Below, in pieces: positions 35,274-43,736 of a DNA stretch of 48,938 nt. The notes below the pieces were generated by a model. That model searched no databases. It was not told the DNA's origin and was given only the letters and a program-made list of their open reading frames with translations. The first letter of the stretch is position 1; each line of letters begins with the position of its first letter. Both the position numbers and the translations under genes were made by a program. Source of the DNA: JBKQHQ01 sp052148715 (lineage in GTDB: Bacteria > Pseudomonadota > Alphaproteobacteria > Rhizobiales > Xanthobacteraceae); NCBI GenBank assembly GCA_052148715.1, contig JBKQHQ010000243.1, positions 1 through 48,938 of the forward strand. Reading direction: 5' to 3'.

Positions 35274-37421
35274 ATGGCAAGCAAGAGGAAGCCACTGTAT
35301 CTGGGCGTCGCTGCGGCGACGCTTCTGGCGTTCGCGCCGGCCCAGTTGAATGCCCAGAATGCGATCGCGATCGACGCGGATGATGTTGGCGGCGTTGTCA
35401 CCGGCCCGAACGGGCCCGAGGCCGGCGTCTGGGTCATCGCCGAGACGACCGATCTGCCAACAAAATTCGCCAAGATCGTGGTCACCGACGATCAGGGCCG
35501 CTATCTCGTGCCAGATCTTCCCAAGGCAAAATACCGGGTGTGGGTGCGCGGCTACGGCCTCGTGGATTCGCCCAAGGTCGAGAGCGAACCCGGCAAGATC
35601 CTGAATCTGACGGCGGTGCCGGCGCCGAACGCGGCGGCCGCGGCGCAGTACTATCCGGCGATCTACTGGTACTCGATGCTGAAGATTCCGGACGCCGGCC
35701 AATTCGGCGGCAAGAGCAACATCCCCGAGAAGGTCACTCAGAACGAGTGGCTCACGGTGATCAAGAACAGAGCCTGCATCGGCTGTCATCAGATTGGCCA
35801 ACTATCCACCCGCACGATCCCCGCAGCGTTCGGCGAGTTCAAGTCCGGGGAAGATGCTTGGATGCGCCGGGTGCAGTCGGGGCAGGCCGCGGAGCTCATG
35901 ATAAACCCGTTGGCCGGGCAACTCGGTGGCGAGCCGTTCAAATATTTCGGTGATTGGACCGACCGCGTCGCCAAGGGTGAGCTGCCGCATGCCAAACCGG
36001 TGCGGCCGCAAGGCGTCGAGCGCAACATCGTCGTCACGACATGGGAGTGGGGGAACGAGAAGACCTACTTGCACGACCTGATCGCTTCGGACCGGCGCTA
36101 TCCGACGGTCAACGCCTATGGACCGCTCTATGGGTCGACCGAATACAGCACGGACGTGCTCCCAATCCTTGATCCAAAGACGAGCACCGCAACAAGCTTC
36201 AAGGCTCCGGTACGCGATCCGGACATGCCGGAATCGCTCGGTCCCGGACATGCCGCGATGGCGAGCCCGCTGGAAGCTTCGGCCTACTGGGGCAAGGAAA
36301 AGATTTGGGACAGCAAGGTCAACAATCACAACTCGATGATCGACAAGCAGGGCCGGGTCTGGCTGGCGGCGGCGGTTCGCAGCCCCAACAACCCGGACTT
36401 CTGCAAGAAGGGGTCTGAGCATCCCTCTGCCAAACTCTTTCCGATCGAGAAGAACGTCCGCCAGCTCGCGATGCTCGATCCGAAGACGATGAAGTACACC
36501 TTTGTCGATACGTGCTTCGGCACACATCACCTGCAGTTCGGCTATGATGCCAACGACACGCTGTGGACCAGCGGCGGCGGCCCCGTGATCGGCTGGCTCA
36601 ACAGCAAGCTGTTCCTAGAGACCGGCGACGCGGCCAAGTCGCAAGGATGGACGGCGTTCGTCCTCGATACCAACGGCAACGGCAAACGCGACGACTATGT
36701 CGAGCCAAACGAGCCGGTCGATCCTGCCAAGGACAAGCGCATCAGTGGGGGCGTCTATGCCGTGATGCCGAGCCCGGTCGACGGCTCGATCTGGGGCACC
36801 GTCGGGGTATTCGGCGGGCGCGGGGCCGTCGTGCGGCTCAATCCCGGGTCCGACCCGCCGGAGACGGCGCTTGCGGAAATCTACAATATCCCGCTCCCCG
36901 GCTTCGGCCCCCGCGGCGGGGACATCGACAGCCACGGCGTCGTCTGGGTGTCGCTCGGCAGCGGTCACATCGGCAGCTTCGACCGGCGCAAATGCAAGGG
37001 GCCGCTCAACGGACCGACGGCGACCGGCGATCACTGTCCAGAGGGCTGGTCGTTCTACCAATACCCGGGCCCCGGCTTCGAGGGCGTGGGGGCGAACAGC
37101 GCGGAGGCGAGCTACTACACCTGGGTCGATCAGCACAACACGTTCGGCCTCGGCGAGGATGTGCCGATGTCGACCGGCAATCTCAATGACGGCCTGATCG
37201 CGCTCAAGGACGGTCAGATGATCACGCTACGCGTGCCATACCCGATGGGCTTCTATGCCAAGGGCTTTGACGGCCGCATCGATGACCCGAATGCCGGCTG
37301 GAAAGGCAGAGGGTTGTGGACGACCAGCGGGGATCGGACGCCGTGGCTCAAGGAAGGCGGCAAGGGAACCAAGCCCATCGTCGTGCACTTCCAGCTTCGT
37401 CCCGATCCGCTGGCCAAGTAA
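35274..37421 (+). CDS. Exported haem c protein with carboxypeptidase-regulatory-like and propeller-like domains
   Basis: A 715-residue periplasmic protein. The signal peptide is residues 1-27 (AAATLLAFAPAQLNAQ). Residues about 37-115 form a carboxypeptidase-regulatory-like beta domain (GGVVTGPNGPEAGVWVIAET, VVTDDQGRYLVPDLP). A single haem c site, ACIGCHQ (C168, C171, H172), follows. Residues about 300-700 hold repeated strand-turn units such as NNHNSMIDKQGRVWLAAAVR, ISGGVYAVMPSPVDGSIWG and GDIDSHGVVWVSLGSGHIG, resembling a beta-propeller of the streptogramin-lyase or SMP-30 kind. I do not know a characterised homologue. The haem suggests an electron-transfer or quinohaemoprotein-like dehydrogenase role. 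ATG 35274 has AAAAGGAG upstream. It is a single gene between a cyclase and a convergent lipase. Confidence 0.75.
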   Translation: MASKRKPLYLGVAAATLLAFAPAQLNAQNAIAIDADDVGGVVTGPNGPEAGVWVIAETTDLPTKFAKIVVTDDQGRYLVPDLPKAKYRVWVRGYGLVDSPKVESEPGKILNLTAVPAPNAAAAAQYYPAIYWYSMLKIPDAGQFGGKSNIPEKVTQNEWLTVIKNRACIGCHQIGQLSTRTIPAAFGEFKSGEDAWMRRVQSGQAAELMINPLAGQLGGEPFKYFGDWTDRVAKGELPHAKPVRPQGVERNIVVTTWEWGNEKTYLHDLIASDRRYPTVNAYGPLYGSTEYSTDVLPILDPKTSTATSFKAPVRDPDMPESLGPGHAAMASPLEASAYWGKEKIWDSKVNNHNSMIDKQGRVWLAAAVRSPNNPDFCKKGSEHPSAKLFPIEKNVRQLAMLDPKTMKYTFVDTCFGTHHLQFGYDANDTLWTSGGGPVIGWLNSKLFLETGDAAKSQGWTAFVLDTNGNGKRDDYVEPNEPVDPAKDKRISGGVYAVMPSPVDGSIWGTVGVFGGRGAVVRLNPGSDPPETALAEIYNIPLPGFGPRGGDIDSHGVVWVSLGSGHIGSFDRRKCKGPLNGPTATGDHCPEGWSFYQYPGPGFEGVGANSAEASYYTWVDQHNTFGLGEDVPMSTGNLNDGLIALKDGQMITLRVPYPMGFYAKGFDGRIDDPNAGWKGRGLWTTSGDRTPWLKEGGKGTKPIVVHFQLRPDPLAK

Positions 37422-37527
37422 CTTGACCAAGTCGATCGCAACGGTAGTCGGCCGGCTAGCCGACCGCCGTTGCCGATTTACGCGGGGTCACGTTCGCGGA
37501 GCCTCGGCCGCGCGCCGGCGTGTTTCG

Positions 37528-38835
37528 TCAATTCATCACCCACTCGACGGGGGGCATCTTCGCGGCGGTTGCGCCCTCCGCCGCAGTGCTATTCATCGGC
37601 GGCGGCGATGCGGGACGTGATCCGTTGAGTGCCGCCGAGCCGCGCTCGGTCCTGTCAGCCTGCTTCAGCTTCTGCCAGGCCGCCAGGGCTTGCGAGAATT
37701 TTGCGTGACCTATGATGCAGCCAAAATCATCGAAACGATGGCAAATTGGCTGATTGACAACTCTGTCGGACAGCCACGCGACGCCGAGCTTGTGAATCTT
37801 CTCGACATCCTCTTGCTCGACTGCATCCATTTCGAGGCACGTGAGGTCGTAGAAGTCGGTTTCGGTCAGACCGTCGGGGATGCGCCATTCACCATCAACA
37901 CGGATCGGCTGTACCATCGGGTTCATCCGAACGATCGGCCCCGATGTCGGCGCGCGCGCGAGGTCTTGACCCAAGACCATATGCACGTAATAGCTGGCGG
38001 CATCCGGCGGGTCGTCGACAATGCATTCCGCAAGCAGCTTTATATCAGCTCGCACGTTCGGATCTTTCCGGGGCTGCATGACCGATGAGGCGTCGCCACC
38101 TTTTTCGGCGATGGGTCGCCGCACCGCCCCGGTGCCGATGGATAGGACTTGGATGCCTTCACGCGGGACCGGCAGGGCCAGCGCATCGATCACGGCGCAG
38201 AGGACCGGATTGTTATGGCCGCCCACCGCACCGTCCCAATACCGGGACTGATCGATTGTGGCGGGCGCGTCGAAAAATCTGACGGGAGCCGTCGACGACG
38301 CGTTGATGGCCTGAGCCAGTGTCGGATCGGACGTGCTCGCCGACCCAACCGGCTTGGCCGGATAGGATCGGAAGAAAGCGGCGCGCTTGCGGTCATAGTC
38401 GAATGCGCAGATCATCAAACGAGGGCAGCTGCCGACCGAGCTCTCGATTCGGCCCGCAACATCGGGCATCTTCAGCGAACCGAACCCAGGCAACAGCTTT
38501 GTCAAACCCGACAGCTTTTTGTCGGTGCTGTACTTGGGCGAAAAGCCCAGCATCTTGTAGATTTCAAACTCGACCTTTTCGGCCGGGCTGACCGGTGGGA
38601 AAATCAATCTGCGTCTGGCTTCATCCAAAAAGTGCCCTTGAAGGTCTCTGAGCGTGAGATTTTCGATCAAGCCGCCAAGGACAATGCTGCCGCCGGAATT
38701 TGCCGCTACGAGATCAAAGTCCTTGAGGACAGCGTGCCCGGTGGTATCCTTTGGATAGAGCGCCTGAAGGGCCATGACCTGAATAAGCGCCCACGAGCCC
38801 CCGCCGTCCAAACTCAAGATACGAAACTTGTCCAT
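37528..38835 (-). CDS. Patatin-like phospholipase with variant oxyanion and elbow motifs
   Basis: A 435-residue lipid acyl hydrolase. The glycine-rich oxyanion loop is LSLDGGGSWALIQV (residues 8-20), the nucleophile elbow is LVAANSGGSIVL with Ser47, and the Asp of the Ser-Asp dyad is D201 in YWDGAVGGHNNP. Two features depart from the norm: DGGGxRG has become DGGGSWA, and the elbow's first Gly is Ala (A-N-S-G-G). No signal peptide or membrane helix is present, so it is likely cytosolic. The C-terminal about 40 residues (GSRPASPPPMNSTAAEG) are low in complexity. TGAGGG (minus strand) lies just before ATG 38835. The substrate is unknown. Confidence 0.84.
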   Translation of the reverse strand: MDKFRILSLDGGGSWALIQVMALQALYPKDTTGHAVLKDFDLVAANSGGSIVLGGLIENLTLRDLQGHFLDEARRRLIFPPVSPAEKVEFEIYKMLGFSPKYSTDKKLSGLTKLLPGFGSLKMPDVAGRIESSVGSCPRLMICAFDYDRKRAAFFRSYPAKPVGSASTSDPTLAQAINASSTAPVRFFDAPATIDQSRYWDGAVGGHNNPVLCAVIDALALPVPREGIQVLSIGTGAVRRPIAEKGGDASSVMQPRKDPNVRADIKLLAECIVDDPPDAASYYVHMVLGQDLARAPTSGPIVRMNPMVQPIRVDGEWRIPDGLTETDFYDLTCLEMDAVEQEDVEKIHKLGVAWLSDRVVNQPICHRFDDFGCIIGHAKFSQALAAWQKLKQADRTERGSAALNGSRPASPPPMNSTAAEGATAAKMPPVEWVMN

Positions 38836-39238
38836 CGGTACCCTCAACTATGCGGCGGTTCAATCCACTGCATCCTCCTGCTCCAGCAGCACGATCTGCC
38901 CCAGCCGGCCGGCCGCACTGATGCACGTCGACGGCGGCGAAAGTTAGTTTATCGAAGCCGGGGCTCCGCGGGACACGGTTTTTCACTACCGGTGGATAAG
39001 TCGGCGCTGCGGCCGCACCGGGCTGCTCCACCCTCCGGCGGCGGAATCGTCAGTAACCTCTTGGGTAGAGAGATACGCTCCCTTACCGCTTCTGCACGAT
39101 AATATTTTGCAATTACTACTTATAATTGCCAATATTGTGACCCAGGAACGACAAGCCGACACCGGCAGCTGCCGTCTCGTTCAAGACCCTCTAATCTAGC
39201 GAAGTTTAGATCGCCGTGATTTGTTGCGCTCGGCGTCT
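38836..39238. other. 403-bp intergenic region with an AT-rich dyad
   Basis: This gap lies upstream of the patatin-like gene and downstream of the caspase-like gene. No convincing small ORF is seen on either strand. Its A/T content rises sharply around 39090-39140, where the dyad listed separately sits. The composition is unlike its neighbours, which could mark a promoter or the scar of an insertion. Confidence 0.45.
39101..39136. promoter_or_regulatory. AT-rich extended inverted repeat, possible operator or hairpin
   Basis: The left half AATATTTTGCAATTA and right half TAATTGCCAATATT are near-perfect inverted repeats around a CTACTTA spacer. The inner seven-base arms (GCAATTA / TAATTGC) are perfect, and short CAC/GTG matches flank both sides. 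It lies about 265 bp before the patatin-like start and about 100 bp past the caspase-like stop. Confidence 0.45.
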
Positions 39239-41059
39239 TCAGTTCTTGATAGTCATGCACGCGACGGTGCGCTTCAGATGCTCGCAAGCCGCGTCCGCAT
39301 GTTCCTTATCGAGCCCGGTGAAGCGGGCGCGGTAGAATGTCCGATCCCCGCTTTGCACCCTGTCAACGAACGGAGTGGCCGCCGCGAGGAGATCCTTGGC
39401 TAGATCTTGGACAGAACTCAGCCGGTTCCTGGCTTCAGCTTCTCCGTCGTAGACGCCGACCTGAATCGCCCAACCACTGCGCGCATTCGGGCCCGGGGGT
39501 ACGTATGGCGCCGCCAACGGCCCAACCGCAGGCGGACCGAGCGAAGAAGTTGGCGAGGGCGGCGGCCCCCACGCCGCAAAGGCCTCGTTCACCGCGCGCT
39601 CACCCGGTACGCCTTTCTCCAGGGCCAGAATGGCGCGGCGGCCATTGGTGTAGATGATTGGCACGTCGACCCAACCCCAATCTTTCAGCAGCTCGCTGTT
39701 GCGCTTCATTTCGTCCTCGTTGGAGGACAGGCCGATGAGGAAAAAGTTGTTGGTGACCTTCACGCCGAGGCCGGAAAGCGGCACGCCGCTGACCTGCTCG
39801 GCCTTTTTCATCAATATCCCGTGCACCTCGGCAACGCCGCCGCTCGGAAAGTCGGACGGCAGGCTGAACATGAGCTCGATTGTGTGACTGGCCGGCAAAG
39901 CCTTGTCGGTGTTGCGCCGGAGCGACCAGGTCATTTTCATCTGGCGCTCAGGAATCTCGACATCGGCGCGCACGGCAAGTTCCGGAGCGCCGCCGGGACG
40001 CGGGGGCACGGCTTCGGTCCGCCAAACCGCGGTGCCGACGAAGCGCTTGCCTTTGGGATCACCCGGGTCTTCCTCGTACAACACGACCCGCGGCGCGCCT
40101 GCGTTGCCAAGTTGTAAGTCGGGAGGCGGCGGGGGTGGTGACGCTTCAGCCGATACCGCCGCAAGCCGTGCCTCCCATTCCGGCCGCAGCAGACTCATCG
40201 GGAAGCGCAGGATGAGGGCTTCGATCAGCTTGGCATCGCTCGTGCCCTTCATCAAGGACCATGCTATCTCGTCCGGTGTTTGGCCAACAACGCTGGGCTT
40301 ACCGCGCAAATAGAACTCGCCGATCAGCGATAGCGACAGCTCGGGAAGCTGAGAATGTTTGGTCGCCTCGTACACCTCGGCGCTGACACGGCGGAACACC
40401 GTCCCGATTTCCACCTGCGCTTCGATGTGGCGTAGGAACGCCGCCGTATACGGGCTGTTGCGATCGGTCCCGTCCGCCGCCGTGCGGCCGGCCTGCGTGG
40501 CATAGGCCACGATCATTCCTTGCGGCGCATCGATCCTGGCCAGCCCGCGCTGCAGCGATGCAGAACGGGTCAAGCCGATGGATCGTTTCAGATCCTCGGC
40601 CAGCGGATTGTCCCGACAGGCGTCGAGCACCAAAATGCGCACATTCCGCGCTTGCTGTAGATCGGCGACGGTCTCGTCGACCCGCGTCATGCGGCGCAGA
40701 TCCGCCTCGTCGGTCAAATTGGCGTCGATCGGCATCAGATAGTTGATGCCGGCAAATTGGAGCGCGTGGCCGCTGTAATAGAAGATAGCCACATCCGAGT
40801 CGCGGGAAGCGCGCGAGAATCGAATAGCGATGTCATCCATGCCCGCTTTATCGAGATCAAGCCCGACGATGGTCTCGAAGCCCGAGCGCCTGAAGGCCGC
40901 CGCTACGTCCTCGGCGTCGTTGCGTGGATTAGGCAAACGGGGCGCTTTCGTATAGGCCCCATTGCCGATAACAAGCGCGACCCGCTTGTCGGCGTGGCCG
41001 GGCGCAACGCCGATGCAGATCAACATCACGGCACAGGCGAAAGCTGCCCCAAGGCGCAT
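39239..41059 (-). CDS. Secreted caspase-like (C14 family) peptidase with C-terminal SPOR domain
   Basis: A 606-residue exported protein. A signal peptide (residues 1-23, ending GHAD) precedes a caspase-fold domain: KRVALVIGNGAYTKAPRLPN, catalytic His98 in IFYYSGHALQ and catalytic Cys148 in ILVLDACRDNP, followed by GMIVAYATQAGRTAADG. These are metacaspase/orthocaspase marks. A Pro-rich linker and a beta-rich middle region of unknown type follow. The last about 75 residues (GWAIQVGVYDGEAEARNRL ... YRARFTGLDKEHADAACEHL) form a SPOR domain, which binds denuded peptidoglycan at division sites. The protein is therefore probably periplasmic and septum- or cell-wall-associated. ATG 41059 is chosen (MRLGAAFACAV); the frame to 41092 adds a non-signal leader. 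Confidence 0.87.
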   Translation of the reverse strand: MRLGAAFACAVMLICIGVAPGHADKRVALVIGNGAYTKAPRLPNPRNDAEDVAAAFRRSGFETIVGLDLDKAGMDDIAIRFSRASRDSDVAIFYYSGHALQFAGINYLMPIDANLTDEADLRRMTRVDETVADLQQARNVRILVLDACRDNPLAEDLKRSIGLTRSASLQRGLARIDAPQGMIVAYATQAGRTAADGTDRNSPYTAAFLRHIEAQVEIGTVFRRVSAEVYEATKHSQLPELSLSLIGEFYLRGKPSVVGQTPDEIAWSLMKGTSDAKLIEALILRFPMSLLRPEWEARLAAVSAEASPPPPPPDLQLGNAGAPRVVLYEEDPGDPKGKRFVGTAVWRTEAVPPRPGGAPELAVRADVEIPERQMKMTWSLRRNTDKALPASHTIELMFSLPSDFPSGGVAEVHGILMKKAEQVSGVPLSGLGVKVTNNFFLIGLSSNEDEMKRNSELLKDWGWVDVPIIYTNGRRAILALEKGVPGERAVNEAFAAWGPPPSPTSSLGPPAVGPLAAPYVPPGPNARSGWAIQVGVYDGEAEARNRLSSVQDLAKDLLAAATPFVDRVQSGDRTFYRARFTGLDKEHADAACEHLKRTVACMTIKN

Positions 41060-41278
41060 CGTAAACCCACGGCCCAACACTTCCTGATGCACCGCATCAT
41101 GCCATGGCGCGGCGCGGGCCGGAAGCCGGCCAGGGGCGCATTCCGTCGACTAGGCCAGCAATCGATTTGGCGGCATCAACTTTCCGCGGGCGTACCGGCC
41201 GAGTTTGCCGACAACCCGCGGGACGCAGCGCTTGCTTAAGCCGCTGATAACGAATGCATCCGCAGTTTCCCCTACGCT

Positions 41279-41303
41279 CGATTCGTTCTCCGAGAACGAA
41301 TCG
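41279..41303. terminator. Perfect hairpin downstream of the SoxD-like gene
   Basis: Eleven-base arms CGATTCGTTCT (41279-41289) and AGAACGAATCG (41293-41303) enclose a CCG loop. It stands 27 bases beyond the stop of the leftward cytochrome gene and upstream of the caspase-like gene. No T-run follows on the minus strand, so it may be a REP-like element or mRNA end stabiliser instead of an intrinsic terminator. The flank AATCGGGACA also occurs near 30768. Confidence 0.5.
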
Positions 41304-41329
41304 GGACAGCGGGCGCGCAGGGGGGCCGC

Positions 41330-41881
41330 CTAGATCCGGTCCGGGTAGGGGATGATGAAATTGTCCCGGTTCGGCATCTTCACTTGCGGCAGTGTCTTCG
41401 CGTCGATCAGGTCGTTCTCGCCGATAAGCTTGTTTAGGCCGAGAATGTAGGCGGTGAGCGAATAGGCCTCGTCGTCGCTCAGCGTGCGCGGCGCATTGTA
41501 TGGCATGGCCCGCCGGATGTAGTCGAAGACCGTCGTGGCGTAGGCATAATAGTTGGCGATGGTTTTTTGCGTATCGATGCCGTTGGTGAGCGGCGCGCCG
41601 CCGACCAGCGGCCCGGCGCCGGGCGCGCCGCCGCCTTTGCCGTTCTCGGCGTGGCAGAGCAGGCATTTCTCGGCGTAGATCTTGGCGCCTTGCGCAAAGG
41701 TGCCGCTGCCCGGCGGCAGGTTGGTTCCGTCCGGCAGGACGGCAATGTCCCACGCCTTGATATCCACCTCCGGTATCGGTTTGCCGAGACCAGGAGCCTG
41801 AAGTCCCGGAGCCTGGGCGACCCCCGGGCCGGCGCCGAACGAGAGCACAAGGGCGAGAGCGAGCAGCCTATGCGTAGACAT
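41330..41881 (-). CDS. Short SoxD-like c-type cytochrome
   Basis: A 183-residue periplasmic cytochrome. The signal peptide is residues 1-23 (LLALALVLSFGAGPGVAQA). One haem c site, AEKCLLCHAENGKGG, is followed by a probable axial Met in RRAMPYNAPRTLSDDE. The segment DIAVLPDGTNLPPGSGTFAQGAKIY resembles the second cytochrome domain of SoxD, but classical SoxD has two haem domains and about twice the length, so this is a one-haem version. It starts 14 bases inside the end of the SoxC-like gene with AGGGGAG upstream, so the two are coupled and it is probably the electron acceptor for that enzyme. Confidence 0.86.
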   Translation of the reverse strand: MSTHRLLALALVLSFGAGPGVAQAPGLQAPGLGKPIPEVDIKAWDIAVLPDGTNLPPGSGTFAQGAKIYAEKCLLCHAENGKGGGAPGAGPLVGGAPLTNGIDTQKTIANYYAYATTVFDYIRRAMPYNAPRTLSDDEAYSLTAYILGLNKLIGENDLIDAKTLPQVKMPNRDNFIIPYPDRI

Positions 41882-43187
41882 GGCTGATCTCCCCTTTGGC
41901 GTCGACGGCCCAGCTCGTGAGACTGTTGTAGTGCTGGTTGGGAAAGAGCATGGGATTCTTCAGGGGTTGCCGGGTCTGTCCGCGCGCCGCCACGAATTCG
42001 GCCCGCAGCGGCTGCACGTTGCCGGCCTCGTCCCAGGCGCGGCTTTGCAACACCGCGGGCTGGCCATCCCAGCGCCAGGGCATAACGAAGCGCGTGAAAG
42101 CCTTTTCGTGGATCGGACCCTGCAGCGCGGCCTCGCCCCAGCTCTTGCCGCCGTCGGCCGAGACCAAAACCTTGGCGATGCGTCCGGTGCCCGAATAGGC
42201 GACGCCGGAGATGGCGTACAAGCCCGGCCCTTCGAGCGAATGGCCGAACGAAGGGTGCGTGATGAAGCTCTTGACCTCCTGGAGGAAGTGGAATCGCCAA
42301 GTCTTGCCGCCGGGCAGGATCTGCGAATAGTTCTTGGTCTCGAAAAAGGTCATCGCCGGCTGGTCGACGACCTTGATGCGCCGCAAATATTTTACATTCA
42401 TGTTGCCCTGGTAGCCGGGCAGCACGAGGCGCATCGGGTAGCCGTTGCCGGGCATCAAATGCTCGCCGTTCTGGTAGATCGCGACTAAAGCATCATCGTA
42501 GGCCTTCTTGACCGGCACGCTGCGATCCAGGAACTGCGCGTCCGCGCCCTCGGCAATGAGCCACTTCGCGTTCGGATCGATACCGGCTTCGTCGAGCAGC
42601 ATCGATAGCTTGACGCCAGTCCATTCGGCGTTGGACACGAGCCCGTGCAATGCCTGGGCCGTCACCTGCATCGGTTCGTTGGAGAACATCGGCGCCGAGT
42701 TGCCGGCGCATTCGACAAACGCCATGCGGGTGACGAGCGGATAGCGTGACAGAGTCTCCAGCGTGAACTCGAGCGGCTGGCGCACCATGCCGTGGATCAC
42801 GAGCTTATGCTTGGCGGGGTCGATGTCCGGCACGCCGCAATGATTGATGGAGAAGTGGAGGCCGTTCGGCGTGACGGTGCCGCCGAGCAAATGGTGCGGC
42901 GTGCGCGCGTGCGAATTGCGCAGCTCGCCGTGAGGATTGGTGAGCGTGCGCGCGACGTCCTTCTCGAACCGCGACGCCGTCTGCACGGGCGGCAAGACTG
43001 ACCCGAATGCCAGGCTCCAGGGCTGATCGGCGAGCGGCTCGGCGGCGGCGCCGGTCAGGGCAGCGCCAGCGCCCATGGCGCCCGCCATCGCGATGCCCTG
43101 CCCAAGCAAGGCGCGGCGATTGATCAGGCCGTTACCGGCGACCGGGTCGGGCGCGGGCGTGCGCCGGCGGCGCTTGGTAATGCTCAT
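41868..43187 (-). CDS. soxC: SoxC-like molybdopterin sulfite dehydrogenase, Tat-exported
   Basis: A 439-residue sulfite oxidase family protein. The N-terminus PVAGNGLINRRALLGQGIAM is typical of SoxC and contains the twin-arginine signal. The Mo-ligating Cys is in MAFVECAGNSAPMF; MRLVLPGYQGNMNVKYLRRI and GVAYSGTGRIAKVLVSADGG mark the rest of the catalytic and dimerisation domains. In the Sox thiosulfate-oxidising system SoxC(D) oxidises SoxY-bound sulfane sulfur; free-standing SoxC-like enzymes with a cytochrome may act on sulfite or other substrates. No soxXYZAB genes are in the window, so a full Sox system is not shown. ATG 43187 is preceded by GGAGG. Confidence 0.88.
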   Translation of the reverse strand: MSITKRRRRTPAPDPVAGNGLINRRALLGQGIAMAGAMGAGAALTGAAAEPLADQPWSLAFGSVLPPVQTASRFEKDVARTLTNPHGELRNSHARTPHHLLGGTVTPNGLHFSINHCGVPDIDPAKHKLVIHGMVRQPLEFTLETLSRYPLVTRMAFVECAGNSAPMFSNEPMQVTAQALHGLVSNAEWTGVKLSMLLDEAGIDPNAKWLIAEGADAQFLDRSVPVKKAYDDALVAIYQNGEHLMPGNGYPMRLVLPGYQGNMNVKYLRRIKVVDQPAMTFFETKNYSQILPGGKTWRFHFLQEVKSFITHPSFGHSLEGPGLYAISGVAYSGTGRIAKVLVSADGGKSWGEAALQGPIHEKAFTRFVMPWRWDGQPAVLQSRAWDEAGNVQPLRAEFVAARGQTRQPLKNPMLFPNQHYNSLTSWAVDAKGEISHVYA

Positions 43188-43402
43188 GAATCCTCCCTGA
43201 TCGAGGGTTGCTTTGCGCACCCTTCTTAATTCCAACCAGACGATAGGTTGCTCCCGGACACCGCCGTTGTCCATACGGTCCCGCCCCGGCTCGAAGCCAC
43301 GTAGCCAGGGTTACCCGCCTGCATTGTGACCGATCTCACACGCGCCCGTCGGGCGGTGGGTTATTTTGGCTTTATCGATCGCGTTAACCAACGGGGAGTT
43401 CC
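43188..43402. promoter_or_regulatory. Divergent promoter region between soxC-like gene and the 57-residue protein gene
   Basis: The 215-bp gap separates two divergently transcribed genes, both with good ribosome sites, so it must hold promoters for both directions. I see no clear repeat or operator; the stretch ATTGTGACCGATCTCACAC (43324-43342) contains a short GTGA...TCAC dyad that could be a CRP/FNR-like half-site pair. Confidence 0.35.
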
Positions 43403-43576
43403 ATGACAGCCAAGACGATCATCGCGCAGGCCAAGGCTCTCTTGCAGGCCACCCTGATCCTGATCTCGGTCGGCTTGGTGCCGGTCATGGTCGGGATGGT
43501 CGGACGCTCGCTCGCCGCGAACCACTCAGTGACGGCCCCCGAGGCGGAAACGGTTGGCCCGGTGTTGCAGTGGTAG
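43403..43576 (+). CDS. Small hypothetical membrane protein, 57 residues
   Basis: A short gene with a strong ribosome site (GGGGAG, 43393-43398, five bases before ATG 43403). The product starts MTAKTIIAQAKALLQATLIL, has one hydrophobic helix (about residues 13-37: LLQATLILISVGLVPVMVGM) and a short Val/Pro-rich tail ending VLQW. It has third-position G/C preference like real genes nearby. I recognise no family. Orientation is divergent from the SoxC-like gene, and it is not overlapped by another gene, which favours a real coding sequence. Confidence 0.6.
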   Translation: MTAKTIIAQAKALLQATLILISVGLVPVMVGMVGRSLAANHSVTAPEAETVGPVLQW

Positions 43577-43736
43577 GCCATGGCATTGCCGGTCTTGACT
43601 TGCGCATCAGTAGGAGGTCGTGCATCGCCGTGACAACCGTGGCCATGACGCCGAGAGGTTGATGTTCAGGTCTAGACTCCGGTTCGTCGACCGTAGAACT
43701 GAACCAGACGATCGCCGGTCAAATCCCGCTCGGCGC

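Noticed and set aside
37528..41059. CBASS-like or other anti-phage system made of patatin and caspase-like genes
   Set aside because: No cyclase, sensor, or associated gene is present, the caspase-like protein is exported with a SPOR domain, and 400 bp separates the two.
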